A stretch of 64,000 nt of DNA from CAZPMT01 sp964587655. Its GTDB lineage: Bacteria; Hydrogenedentota; Hydrogenedentia; Hydrogenedentales; SLHB01. Shown piece by piece: positions 44,150-51,034 of the stretch; the first letter of the stretch is position 1; every line of letters begins with the position of its first letter. The stretch lies in NCBI GenBank assembly GCA_964587655.1, contig CAZPMT010000016.1, positions 6,952 to 70,951 of the forward strand. Reading direction: 5' to 3'. Under the pieces are notes generated by a model. It ran no database searches, was not told the origin of the DNA, and saw nothing but the letters and a program-made list of their open reading frames with translations. The translations under genes were made by a program, and so were the position numbers.

Positions 44150-44945
44150 ATCACAGATCGAGCGATACAGCCGTCACATCATCCTTCAGGAAATCGGCGT
44201 GTCCGGCCAGGAGAGACTCCTTTCAGGCAAGGTGCTGATTGTGGGAGCCGGCGGTTTGGGATCCCCGGCAGCGCTGTACCTCGCCGCGGCCGGCGTCGGG
44301 ACGATCGGCATTGTGGACGCCGACAGGGTTGATTTAACCAACCTCCAGCGGCAGATCGTCCATCATACGGAAGACGTCGGAAAGGAAAAGACGATCTCGG
44401 CGGCCGCCAAGATGAAGGCAATCAACCCGGATGTCGAAGTGCGCATTCATTCGTTGTTTCTTCGCGCGGACAACGTCGCCGGGATCATCGCGGACTATGA
44501 TTTTATCATCGACGGCACCGACAACTTCGGCGCGAAGTTCCTGATAAACGACGCATGTTACTTCGCGGGAAAGCCCTACTCACACGCGGGAATTCTCCGG
44601 TTCGACGGCCAACTAATCACGGTGCTGCCCGGCAAGTCGGCCTGCCTTCGCTGCCTCTTCAACGGACCTCCGCCTCCGAACGCGGTCCCGACGTGCTCGC
44701 AGGCGGGCGTATTGGGCGTGCTGGCGGGCGTCATCGGATCGCTGCAAGCCACGGAGGCGATCAAGTTCATCCTCGGCGCGGGCGATCTCTTGACGGACAG
44801 GCTGCTCACCTACAACGCGCTGAGGTCGGAGTTCCGAACGGTCTCTTTGCGCCGCAATCCCCACTGCCGCCTGTGCGGACAGGATCCCGTGCTGAAGGAA
44901 CTCGTGGACGAAGCGCAGCCCGTTTGCGACTTAAGGATGCCATAA
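44136..44945 (+). CDS. hcyF: E1-like adenylyltransferase/sulfurtransferase of the carrier protein (HcyF/MoeB/ThiF family)
   Basis: 269 aa from a GTG inside the end of hcyS (14-bp overlap). The ATP site is VLIVGAGGLGSPAALYLA (GAGGLGS at 37-43), followed by DADRVDLTNLQRQIVH. The zinc cysteines are C170/C173 and C244/C247. C187 in PTCSQAGVLG is the conserved catalytic cysteine position. It lacks a rhodanese domain. It should adenylate the processed carrier C-terminus and help form the thiocarboxylate. Longer upstream reading is unlikely because it would cross hcyS. Confidence 0.92.
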   Translation: MELSESQIERYSRHIILQEIGVSGQERLLSGKVLIVGAGGLGSPAALYLAAAGVGTIGIVDADRVDLTNLQRQIVHHTEDVGKEKTISAAAKMKAINPDVEVRIHSLFLRADNVAGIIADYDFIIDGTDNFGAKFLINDACYFAGKPYSHAGILRFDGQLITVLPGKSACLRCLFNGPPPPNAVPTCSQAGVLGVLAGVIGSLQATEAIKFILGAGDLLTDRLLTYNALRSEFRTVSLRRNPHCRLCGQDPVLKELVDEAQPVCDLRMP

Positions 44946-44947
44946 CA

Positions 44948-45391
44948 ATGCCAGGCCTCGTGATTTCTGAAACGATCCTAGACGCCATGATTGCGCAAGC
45001 ACGTGCGGCTGCGCCGCTCGAGGCGTGCGGCATTCTGTCGGGCCGTGACGGACGCGTCTTGCTGGCCCACGCAATGGCCAATGCGGACCAAAGCGCCGAC
45101 CATTTCAGCATGGAACCCAAAGAGCAGTTCGCCGTGGCCAAGAAGATCCGCGCCGCGGGCCATGAGACGCTGGCAATCTACCACAGCCACCCGTCGTCTC
45201 CGGCGCGGCCGTCCGAGGAGGACATTCGGCTGGCGTATACACCGGACGTTGTACACGTGGTCCTCTCTCTGCAGGACCCGAACCGGCCCGTCGTTCTTGG
45301 ATTCTACATCCGCGACGCTGGTGTCGAACCGGCGCCTGTCCAGATTGTCCCGGGAACGCCAAGAGAGGGAGACGATGGATACGAACACTGA
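44948..45391 (+). CDS. hcyD: JAMM (M67) metalloprotease that processes the sulfur carrier (HcyD/Mec+ type)
   Basis: 147 aa. The full JAMM zinc motif is visible: Glu25 in PLEACGIL and H79-x-H81-P then S89-x-x-D92 in YHSHPSSPARPSEED. It starts two bases after the hcyF stop. Members trim C-terminal residues from ThiS-like carriers so that the Gly-Gly end is exposed; the neighbouring carrier with a four-residue tail after GGG is the evident substrate. The 3' end overlaps the sulfite reductase gene by 17 bp. Confidence 0.92.
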   Translation: MPGLVISETILDAMIAQARAAAPLEACGILSGRDGRVLLAHAMANADQSADHFSMEPKEQFAVAKKIRAAGHETLAIYHSHPSSPARPSEEDIRLAYTPDVVHVVLSLQDPNRPVVLGFYIRDAGVEPAPVQIVPGTPREGDDGYEH

Positions 45392-47711
45392 ACTTATGCC
45401 GCTCTTGCGCATTCCCGAGACTGTCCGCGAAGACGTACTGGCATACCGTGAGAAGGTCAACGTCCATCTTCGCGGCGAGACGACCGCGGTTGCATTCAAG
45501 GCCCAGCGGGTGCCGATGGGAATCTACGAGCAACGCGCCGCGGGCCGGTACATGGTGCGCGTGCGGCTGGGCGCGGGCTTCGCTTTGCCTCGCCAACTGG
45601 AGCAGATTGCGGCCCTAAGCAAGAAGTACGGCAACGGCGTGTTGCACGTCACGACCCGGCAAGACATCCAGATTCACGACGTAGCCATCGAGGACACGCC
45701 GGACGTTATCGAGGCGCTTTTGACCGTCGGCCTGTCGACTCGAGGCGGCGGCGGCAATACGGTCCGAAACGTATCGGCTTGCCCACGCTCAGGAAGCTGC
45801 CCCAAAGAGCGATTCGACGTCGCGCCCTATGCGATAGCGACTGCGGAGTATCTGCTCCAACATCGAAGCTCGTTCAACCTGCCCCGGAAATTCAAGGCTG
45901 CGTTCTCCGGATGCGGCCACGACTGCGCCTTGGCTTCGGTCGCCGACGTGGGCTTCTTTGCCAAGGTAAAGGAAGGCGTCAAAGGCTTCCTGGTGTTTGC
46001 CGGAGGAGGAATGGGATCCAACGCACGGGGCGGAATTCGGATCGAGGAGTTTGCCCAGCCGGAGCAAGTCTTGGAGATCGCCGAGGCGGTTCGCCGCCTG
46101 TTCGATCGGCACGGCGACAGGCTCAACAGACACAAGGCGAGACTCCGGTATGTGCTGAATCGTCTGGGCGATGACGGTTTCCGCCAATCCTACCAGGCCG
46201 AGCTTGACGCGGTGCGGGCCGAAGGTCTCCTCGGAGAGATTCCAAGTGTCCGCGACTTAGCGGAACGTTTTCCACGCGAACCGAAGGCGGGCCTTGTCCC
46301 TGCACAAGACAACATCGACGCCGAAACGCGCTACCCGGGGCTTGTCCTCGCGGAAAAGGATCCCGATCTAGTCACCGTGCGGTTGGCGTTCCCATTGGGG
46401 GACGTTTCCGCTGATGACCTAATCGTAGTTGCCCGAGCGGCCGAAGAATTCGGCAGTGGTTTCGTGCGCGCAACGCAACGCCAGGAACTGTTGATACCCG
46501 GATGTAACGGGAATCTGGCTGAAATGCTCGAACGACTCGAGTCGATCAGCGTGTTCAACGAGATTCGCAAGCCGAGGCCGCGCATCGTAGCGTGCGCCGG
46601 CGCTTCGACCTGCAAATTGGGACTGTGCCTGTCACGCCGGCTCGCAACGGCCATAACCGAACGCGTTGACGCGTTGGGAATCGAGGCCTCGCCGGAAAGT
46701 CCCGTTATCCACATCAGCGGCTGCCCCAATGGCTGCGGCGCGCATTACGTTGCCTCTATCGGACTGGAAGGGCGCGCGGAACGGCACAAGGGACGCCTGA
46801 TGCCGGCGTACGTGGTGATGGCCGGAGGCAAGCCATCCAAGAACGGTGCGCGAATTGCCGAGCCAATCGGCGCGGTCCCCGCCAAACGGGTCCCGGATAT
46901 GATTGCCGAGGCGCTGGCCCACAACATAAAGGACGCGGATCGCTTGCGCGCGCTCGTCTCGACGTATGGCGCGATTCCGGAGGATCCCCCCGAGGACTAC
47001 TTCCGGGATTTCGGCGAAACCACACCGTTTTCGCTGGCGGGGCGAGGCCCGGGCGAATGCGGCGCGGGCGTATTCGACGTGATCCAAGTCGACATCCACG
47101 AAGCGGCCCGATCCGTCGAGACAGCCCGGAAGGAGGACGACGCCAACCTGAAGAGCGAGGCGCTCTATCGCGCGCTCTTGGCGGGCGCTCGATCTCTGTT
47201 GGTCATCTTCGGCCTCGAGTTGCACAAAGATCGCGAGATCTTCGCAGCATTTGACCGCGAACTGATCGCGCCAGGCTGGGTCGCGAGCGGCGCGCGTGAA
47301 CTCGTGAACGCGGCGCTCGATTGGAAGATGGGCGATCAGACATCGCTTGCGCCGCTCTCGGAACCCATCGCGGACCTGATTGCGCGCCTCCGCGAACTGT
47401 TCGGGTCGCTGGATTCTAATCTGAAGTTTCGCGCCTCACCCCTTGTCGAGGAAGGACCTGCCGCGTCACCGCCCGCATCCGCTCCGGCTTTTCAGCGGGT
47501 GGACTTGCGAGGCGTGGCCTGCCCGATGAACTTCGTCAAGGCCAAAGTGGCGCTGGAAAAAGTCCCGGTGGGCGCAGTGTTGGAAGTCGTTCTTGACGAC
47601 GGCCCCCCCATCAAGAACGTGCCCGCAAGTTTCACGGAGCAGGGGCAGGAAGTACTGGCTATTGAACCTTTCGAAGGCCGGCATTTGCTTCGAATACGGA
47701 GATCAAGGTAG
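45375..47711 (+). CDS. Siroheme sulfite/nitrite reductase fused to a helical domain and a TusA domain
   Basis: 778 aa. The two nitrite/sulfite reductase half-repeats span about residues 15-530. The siroheme-4Fe4S ligands are C407-x5-C413 (CAGASTC) and C450-x3-C454 (GCPNGCG). A mainly helical insert at about 570-660 (ALYRALLAGARSLLVIFGLE, LHKDREIFAAFDRELI) looks HEPN-like. The C-terminus is a TusA sulfur-relay domain with Cys716 in DLRGVACPMNFVKAKVALEK. The fusion suggests that sulfide made by the reductase is handed on protein-bound. Start ATG at 45375; the long upstream frame overlaps hcyD and is rejected. Confidence 0.88.
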   Translation: MDTNTELMPLLRIPETVREDVLAYREKVNVHLRGETTAVAFKAQRVPMGIYEQRAAGRYMVRVRLGAGFALPRQLEQIAALSKKYGNGVLHVTTRQDIQIHDVAIEDTPDVIEALLTVGLSTRGGGGNTVRNVSACPRSGSCPKERFDVAPYAIATAEYLLQHRSSFNLPRKFKAAFSGCGHDCALASVADVGFFAKVKEGVKGFLVFAGGGMGSNARGGIRIEEFAQPEQVLEIAEAVRRLFDRHGDRLNRHKARLRYVLNRLGDDGFRQSYQAELDAVRAEGLLGEIPSVRDLAERFPREPKAGLVPAQDNIDAETRYPGLVLAEKDPDLVTVRLAFPLGDVSADDLIVVARAAEEFGSGFVRATQRQELLIPGCNGNLAEMLERLESISVFNEIRKPRPRIVACAGASTCKLGLCLSRRLATAITERVDALGIEASPESPVIHISGCPNGCGAHYVASIGLEGRAERHKGRLMPAYVVMAGGKPSKNGARIAEPIGAVPAKRVPDMIAEALAHNIKDADRLRALVSTYGAIPEDPPEDYFRDFGETTPFSLAGRGPGECGAGVFDVIQVDIHEAARSVETARKEDDANLKSEALYRALLAGARSLLVIFGLELHKDREIFAAFDRELIAPGWVASGARELVNAALDWKMGDQTSLAPLSEPIADLIARLRELFGSLDSNLKFRASPLVEEGPAASPPASAPAFQRVDLRGVACPMNFVKAKVALEKVPVGAVLEVVLDDGPPIKNVPASFTEQGQEVLAIEPFEGRHLLRIRRSR

Positions 47712-47725
47712 GAAGGAGCCACGCG

Positions 47726-48520
47726 ATGAACGCAGGAACCGAAACGGCAAAGCCGGTGCAAGACCGCACCGCGCCCGTATTACCGACCGACATACGGGCC
47801 GCGGAACTGGCTTTTCTCGAACAAGCATCTCCCCAGGAGATGCTTCATTGGGCTTGGGAACGCCATCGTGAGCGCGCGGCGATATTCACGGGACTTCAGA
47901 ACACGGGATGCGTAATGATCGACATGGCGCATCGCGTCGCGCGGGAATTGCGCGTCATCGTCATCGACACTCTCCGGTTGCCGAGTGAAACTTACGAACT
48001 CCTCGACGCGCTCCACGATCGCTACGGGGTAACGATTGAACGCTTCGAACCCGATCCGGGCCGGCTCGAAGACATGATCCGCCAACATGGCGAGTATCTC
48101 TTCTTCGACGGTCGCGCAGAGCAGGAGTTGTGCTGCCGCGTGCGCAAGGTCGAGCCCAATCAGCGGGCCCTCGAAACGGTAGACGTTTGGATCACGGGTC
48201 TGCGCCGCGATCAGTCCAGCGTACGCGCATCAACTCCAAGAGCCGCCAACTATGGCGCGCTCGGCGCACCGCAGACCAAGGTCAAGCTTTGCCCGCTGGC
48301 CGACTGGACCGACGAACAGGTGTGGGATTACATCCGGCGTCACGATGTTCCCTACAACCGGCTCTATGATAAAGGATACAAGAGCATCGGCTGCGAGATC
48401 TGCTCGACGCCGGCCCTGGCCGGAGAAGACGCCCGCGCTGGACGCTGGAGGTGGATGAACCAGCTCGAAGAGCAGCATCACAAGGAATGCGGGATCCACA
48501 CTAGAGGCAGCGGAATCTGA
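47726..48520 (+). CDS. cysH: Adenylyl-sulfate (APS/PAPS) reductase, iron-sulfur type
   Basis: 264 aa behind AAGGAG. It has cysteines C136-C137 (LCCRVRKVEP) and C223-x2-C226 (GCEICSTP), which ligate a 4Fe-4S cluster in APS-specific reductases. The catalytic Cys255 sits in the ECGIH motif near the end. It reduces APS to sulfite, which the upstream reductase takes to sulfide. It is the last gene of the operon; no ATP sulfurylase gene is in the window. The region after it is a repeat-rich graveyard. Confidence 0.93.
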   Translation: MNAGTETAKPVQDRTAPVLPTDIRAAELAFLEQASPQEMLHWAWERHRERAAIFTGLQNTGCVMIDMAHRVARELRVIVIDTLRLPSETYELLDALHDRYGVTIERFEPDPGRLEDMIRQHGEYLFFDGRAEQELCCRVRKVEPNQRALETVDVWITGLRRDQSSVRASTPRAANYGALGAPQTKVKLCPLADWTDEQVWDYIRRHDVPYNRLYDKGYKSIGCEICSTPALAGEDARAGRWRWMNQLEEQHHKECGIHTRGSGI

Positions 48521-49005
48521 TTTGGGCTGTAGGCTGAAGGTTGTAAGTGTCCTGTCTTCCTACAGCCTTCAGCCTCTCTGCCCGCCAGCATAGGGAGTCC
48601 TACGAAATCGGGCGGACGGGACACCTTTGGCAGGGGTGGTTCTATTCGTGTACGCTCGACGAGAGGCACGAACTTCAGGCCCTGCCGTACATTGAACTGA
48701 ATCCTGTGGGAGCGAAGGTTACACGCCTCTCGTGGACGTATCGGCGGTCGAGCGCGGCGGCGCAGGCGGGAGCCGGGAGCATATCTGGGTTGCTCGATCA
48801 GAAGGCGTGGCGGGAACTTGCCGGCGGCCATTGCAGGAAGGAGGAGCAGACAGCAATGAGACGTTGTCACAACGTGGCCAGCCGTTGATACGATTGCCGA
48901 GGTGCGGCCAGTCGTTTCGGAAGCCTCCTTTACCCGCAGCAACTTTTCCTCTACAATACGTTCAACGTAACGTGAGCTGGCAGGTCTTGTTCTCTGGATG
49001 CAACA
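48521..49005. other. Start of accessory graveyard: flank and promoter-like region around RAYT remnant
   Basis: Besides the RAYT fragment (48583-48888), 48521-48582 carries an imperfect inverted repeat (TAGGCTGAAGG near 48531 and CCTTCAGCCT near 48564). A TACAAT hexamer at 48952-48957 could be the -10 of the decayed methylase gene at 49006. Nothing else is recognisable. Confidence 0.45.
48583..48888 (+). pseudogene. RAYT (REP-associated Y1 transposase, IS200-like) C-terminal remnant
   Basis: The frame reads GRTGHLWQGWFYSCTLDERH, ALPYIELNPVGAKVTRLSWT and YRRSSAAAQAG. This is the distal half of Y1 tyrosine transposases of the TnpA-REP type (consensus GRxGHLWQGRFYSCPLDE, YVELNPVRAGLV, YxWSSA). 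The N-terminal HUH metal site is absent, so it is inactive. RAYT enzymes mobilise REP palindromes, which are abundant in this window. Confidence 0.8.
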
Positions 49006-49470
49006 ATGTCTCTCGATGACCTTCTGGGTAAATTGGGCTACAGGGACTCTCCCTTTTTCCGGGGCAGCAGTGACCATACCGGCTTGCCCATGCCCCACTT
49101 GTTGCGGGATGCGCAACGCGCGAAAGTGCTCGGCGCCTACTTCATTCGCACGATGGGGTGAGACGTGGGCGCGCGCCGCGATCGGCCCGCCGTGTATGTC
49201 GCCGAGGCAAAGACGCCCGACGAAGCACGGGTGATTCATCGTCATCTGTGGAATCAGGGAACCACGCCATTCTTGTTGGTTTCTCTCCCTGAGCAGGTTC
49301 GCGTCTACACGCCCTTTGCCTACGACGAGTCAGATAAGCGAATCGGCCAAGTCGAGGAACTGGACACCAGCCTCGGCCTTCACGAGGTGGCCCAACGACT
49401 CCAGTTTCTGCGGGCAGACTCGAGTAACCATTCAGTGACGAGGGGGATGTCTTGGGAAGAACAAAGTGAA
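49006..49470 (+). pseudogene. N-terminal fragment of a restriction-modification (N6 methylase) gene with in-frame TGA
   Basis: From an ATG at 49006 the frame reads MSLDDLLGKLGYRDSPFFRG, then AQRAKVLGAYFIRTMG, hits TGA at 49159-49161, and continues in the same frame GARRDRPAVYVAEAKTPDEA, RVIHRHLWNQGTTPFLLVSL and PEQVRVYTPFAYDES. This resembles the N-terminal sensor/nuclease region of type IIG-like enzymes. The methylase core is missing; after about 49430 the sequence changes to another decayed element. Residue-level family identity is from memory and moderate. Confidence 0.6.
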
Positions 49471-49565
49471 TGGATCTTTGGATATATCCTGTGCGAGCGA
49501 GTCGAGGGCGGTTTTCAGATGGTCGGTAGGGTCGCGGCCTTGTTTTCTGAGTGTATGGAGCACGG
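49432..49565 (-). pseudogene. Possible transposase C-terminal fragment
   Basis: On the minus strand TLMTVLHTLRKQGRDPTDHL followed by KTALDSLAQDISKDPF resembles the end of IS66-like transposases (TLRKQGR motif). It is only about 42 residues long. It directly abuts the methylase fragment on one side and a repeat on the other. The assignment is tentative. Confidence 0.35.
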
Positions 49566-49573
49566 TCATGAGG

Positions 49574-50006
49574 GTGCTGCGTGTCATTGCGAACGAAGTG
49601 AAGCAATCTCGAACGAAGTGAAGCAATCTCGAACCAAGCGAAGCAATCCAATCCAGAAGCTATCCAAAAACCGACGCAGCTGTGGAAATACCCATGCCTG
49701 CCACCCACATCGTCATTCCCACCCGGATCGTCATTCCCGCGAAAGCGGGAATCCAGCCGAGAAAGAAACAAGGACCCACACCGTCATTCCCGCGCAAGCG
49801 GGAATCCAGAAACACTGTACAAGACTTCATCCCGATGCGCTGGATTCCCGCTTGCGCGGGAATGACGATGTGGGGCGTTGATCCTGACTTCTGACTTCTG
49901 TCTCCTGACTCCCGACTCCTGTCTCCCTCATTCAGGTTCCCCAACCGTTCGGTATTCGGCAAAACGGACTGGATTGCTTCACTTCGTTCGCAATGACACG
50001 GTGCGC
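49574..50006. repeat. Composite repeat block: inverted GCGAACGAAGTGAAGCAATC units flanking nested family A REPs
   Basis: The outer arms are 28-bp inverted copies (GTGTCATTGCGAACGAAG and onward) at 49581-49608 and 49972-49999; the left arm is followed by two further direct copies spaced about 25 bp. Inside, 49662-49886 is a reverse-oriented family A element that shares flanks with 6204-6358 and has an additional REP module inserted at about 49718-49800. 49887-49925 is a run of CTGACTCCTG-like units also found at 56377-56404. No gene is present. Confidence 0.8.
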
Positions 50007-50103
50007 GCTTTGCACTCACCCATGGGGTGATTCCTTTGTCTCCCGAAGAAGGAGACGCGACATATCCTGACACGAAACGCCAGCGGCAACTGCCGTTTCA
50101 AGG

Positions 50104-50132
50104 TTGACAGGCTGGGTCGCGGCGGCTAGACT
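50104..50132 (+). promoter_or_regulatory. Probable promoter of the DUF4160-DUF2442 pair
   Basis: TTGACA (50104-50109), a 17-bp spacer and TAGACT (50127-50132), 42 bp before the DUF4160 ATG. The -35 is perfect and the -10 has four of six consensus bases. A small inverted repeat CGGCA/TGCCG lies just upstream, near 50083-50096. Confidence 0.6.
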
Positions 50133-50173
50133 CATATTGAGTTTGCAGCAAGATGCGAAGACGAGGACATGAA

Positions 50174-50413
50174 ATGGCTCCGTCGGTTCTTCGGTCCGGT
50201 CCCTACCGAGGTTATTTCTACAGCCACGAACCCAACGAACTTCCCCATATTCACGTGGACCGAGACACTTTGTCCGCCAAATTCTGGTTGGAGCCCGTGG
50301 CGTTGGCGTATAACCTTGGCTTTACGCCACACGAACTGCGCGACATCGAGCGGATACTGAACGAACATGAACGCGAGTTACTGGAGGCATGGCATGAGCG
50401 CTTCGGAGCCTAG
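50174..50413 (+). CDS. DUF4160 domain protein
   Basis: 79 aa. The family core is seen in YFYSHEPNELPHIHVDRDTL, SAKFWLEPVALAYNLGFTPH and ELRDIERILNEHERELLEAW. The PHIHV His pair is conserved. The function of DUF4160 is unknown; it is nearly always paired with DUF2442, as here, and the pair behaves like a small mobile accessory module. The ATG at 50174 fits the family N-terminus. Its end overlaps the next gene by 20 bp. Confidence 0.88.
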   Translation: MAPSVLRSGPYRGYFYSHEPNELPHIHVDRDTLSAKFWLEPVALAYNLGFTPHELRDIERILNEHERELLEAWHERFGA

Positions 50414-50663
50414 ATGCGGCGAACGAGTGAAGGACGTTCATTGTACTGACGACGTTCTGATCGTAGATCTTCTCGATGGGCGGACGATCTCCGTGCCGCT
50501 CACGTGGTATCCAAGGTTAGCGCATGCGACCCCCAATCAACGCGCGAACTGGCAGGTCTGTGGCGGCGGATACGGCATACATTGGCCGGATCTCGACGAG
50601 GACTTGAGCACGCAGGGCTTACTTCGTGGAGCCCCCGCCGCCCGTGAACCGGTGGTCGTGTAG
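50394..50663 (+). CDS. DUF2442 domain protein
   Basis: 89 aa from the ATG within the end of the DUF4160 gene. The family pattern is RVKDVHCTDDVLIVDLLDGR, TISVPLTWYPRLAHATPNQR and GYGIHWPDLDEDLSTQGLL. Function unknown. Overlap with DUF4160 implies coupled translation and a shared job. It is the only visibly intact gene pair between cysH and the restriction enzyme. Confidence 0.88.
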   Translation: MSASEPRCGERVKDVHCTDDVLIVDLLDGRTISVPLTWYPRLAHATPNQRANWQVCGGGYGIHWPDLDEDLSTQGLLRGAPAAREPVVV

Positions 50664-50698
50664 TATGCAGCGGAAGCTGCGCGAAGCCGTACATATCG

Positions 50699-50989
50699 CA
50701 CGAGGTCGGCATCCGAAAAGCCGTCGGCGCAAAACGCAAAGACATCGGCATGCAATTCCTAATCGAAGCGATAACCCTCAGCGTATGCGGCGGCATGCTC
50801 GGGATCCTAATCGCCTGGATGGGCGCCGTAACAATCTCGCTCCTATACCCCTCGCTCCCCGTAAGCCTCTCCATGTGGTCCGTCCTCATGGCCTTCTTCT
50901 TCAGCCTAAGCGTAGGTGTATTCTTCGGCGTCTACCTCGCCCTCAAAGCCTCCGGCGTCGATCCAGTCGAAGCCTTGCGCTACGACTGA
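50699..50989 (+). pseudogene. C-terminal fragment of a MacB/FtsX-family ABC permease
   Basis: In one frame from 50702: EVGIRKAVGAKRKDIGMQFL, then IEAITLSVCGGMLGIL, two membrane helices and the terminal ALKASGVDPVEALRYD. This is the last about 95 residues of the FtsX domain of MacB-type permeases (consensus REIGxRKAxGA ... PxEALRxE). The N-terminal membrane helix and periplasmic domain are missing and no ribosome site precedes it, so it is a remnant. Confidence 0.85.
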
Positions 50990-51034
50990 CCCAGCGGCCG
51001 CGTCATGTTTCCCCTTATTAACGGGGGGGCGTCC

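Noticed and set aside
44555..44947. Upstream extension of the JAMM protease
   Set aside because: The in-frame upstream stretch overlaps the E1-like gene and is not protease-like; the ATG at 44948 fits the family N-terminus.
49581..49650. Short direct repeats spaced about 25 bp that look CRISPR-like
   Set aside because: Only three units, no unique spacers, an inverted partner at 49972 and no cas genes; it is a dispersed repeat.
49165..49881. 239-aa open frame through the repeat block
   Set aside because: The first part is the decayed methylase. The rest reads translated repeats (HCERSEAI, VIPAQAGIQ, LDSRLRGNDD) that are well known as non-coding REP translations.
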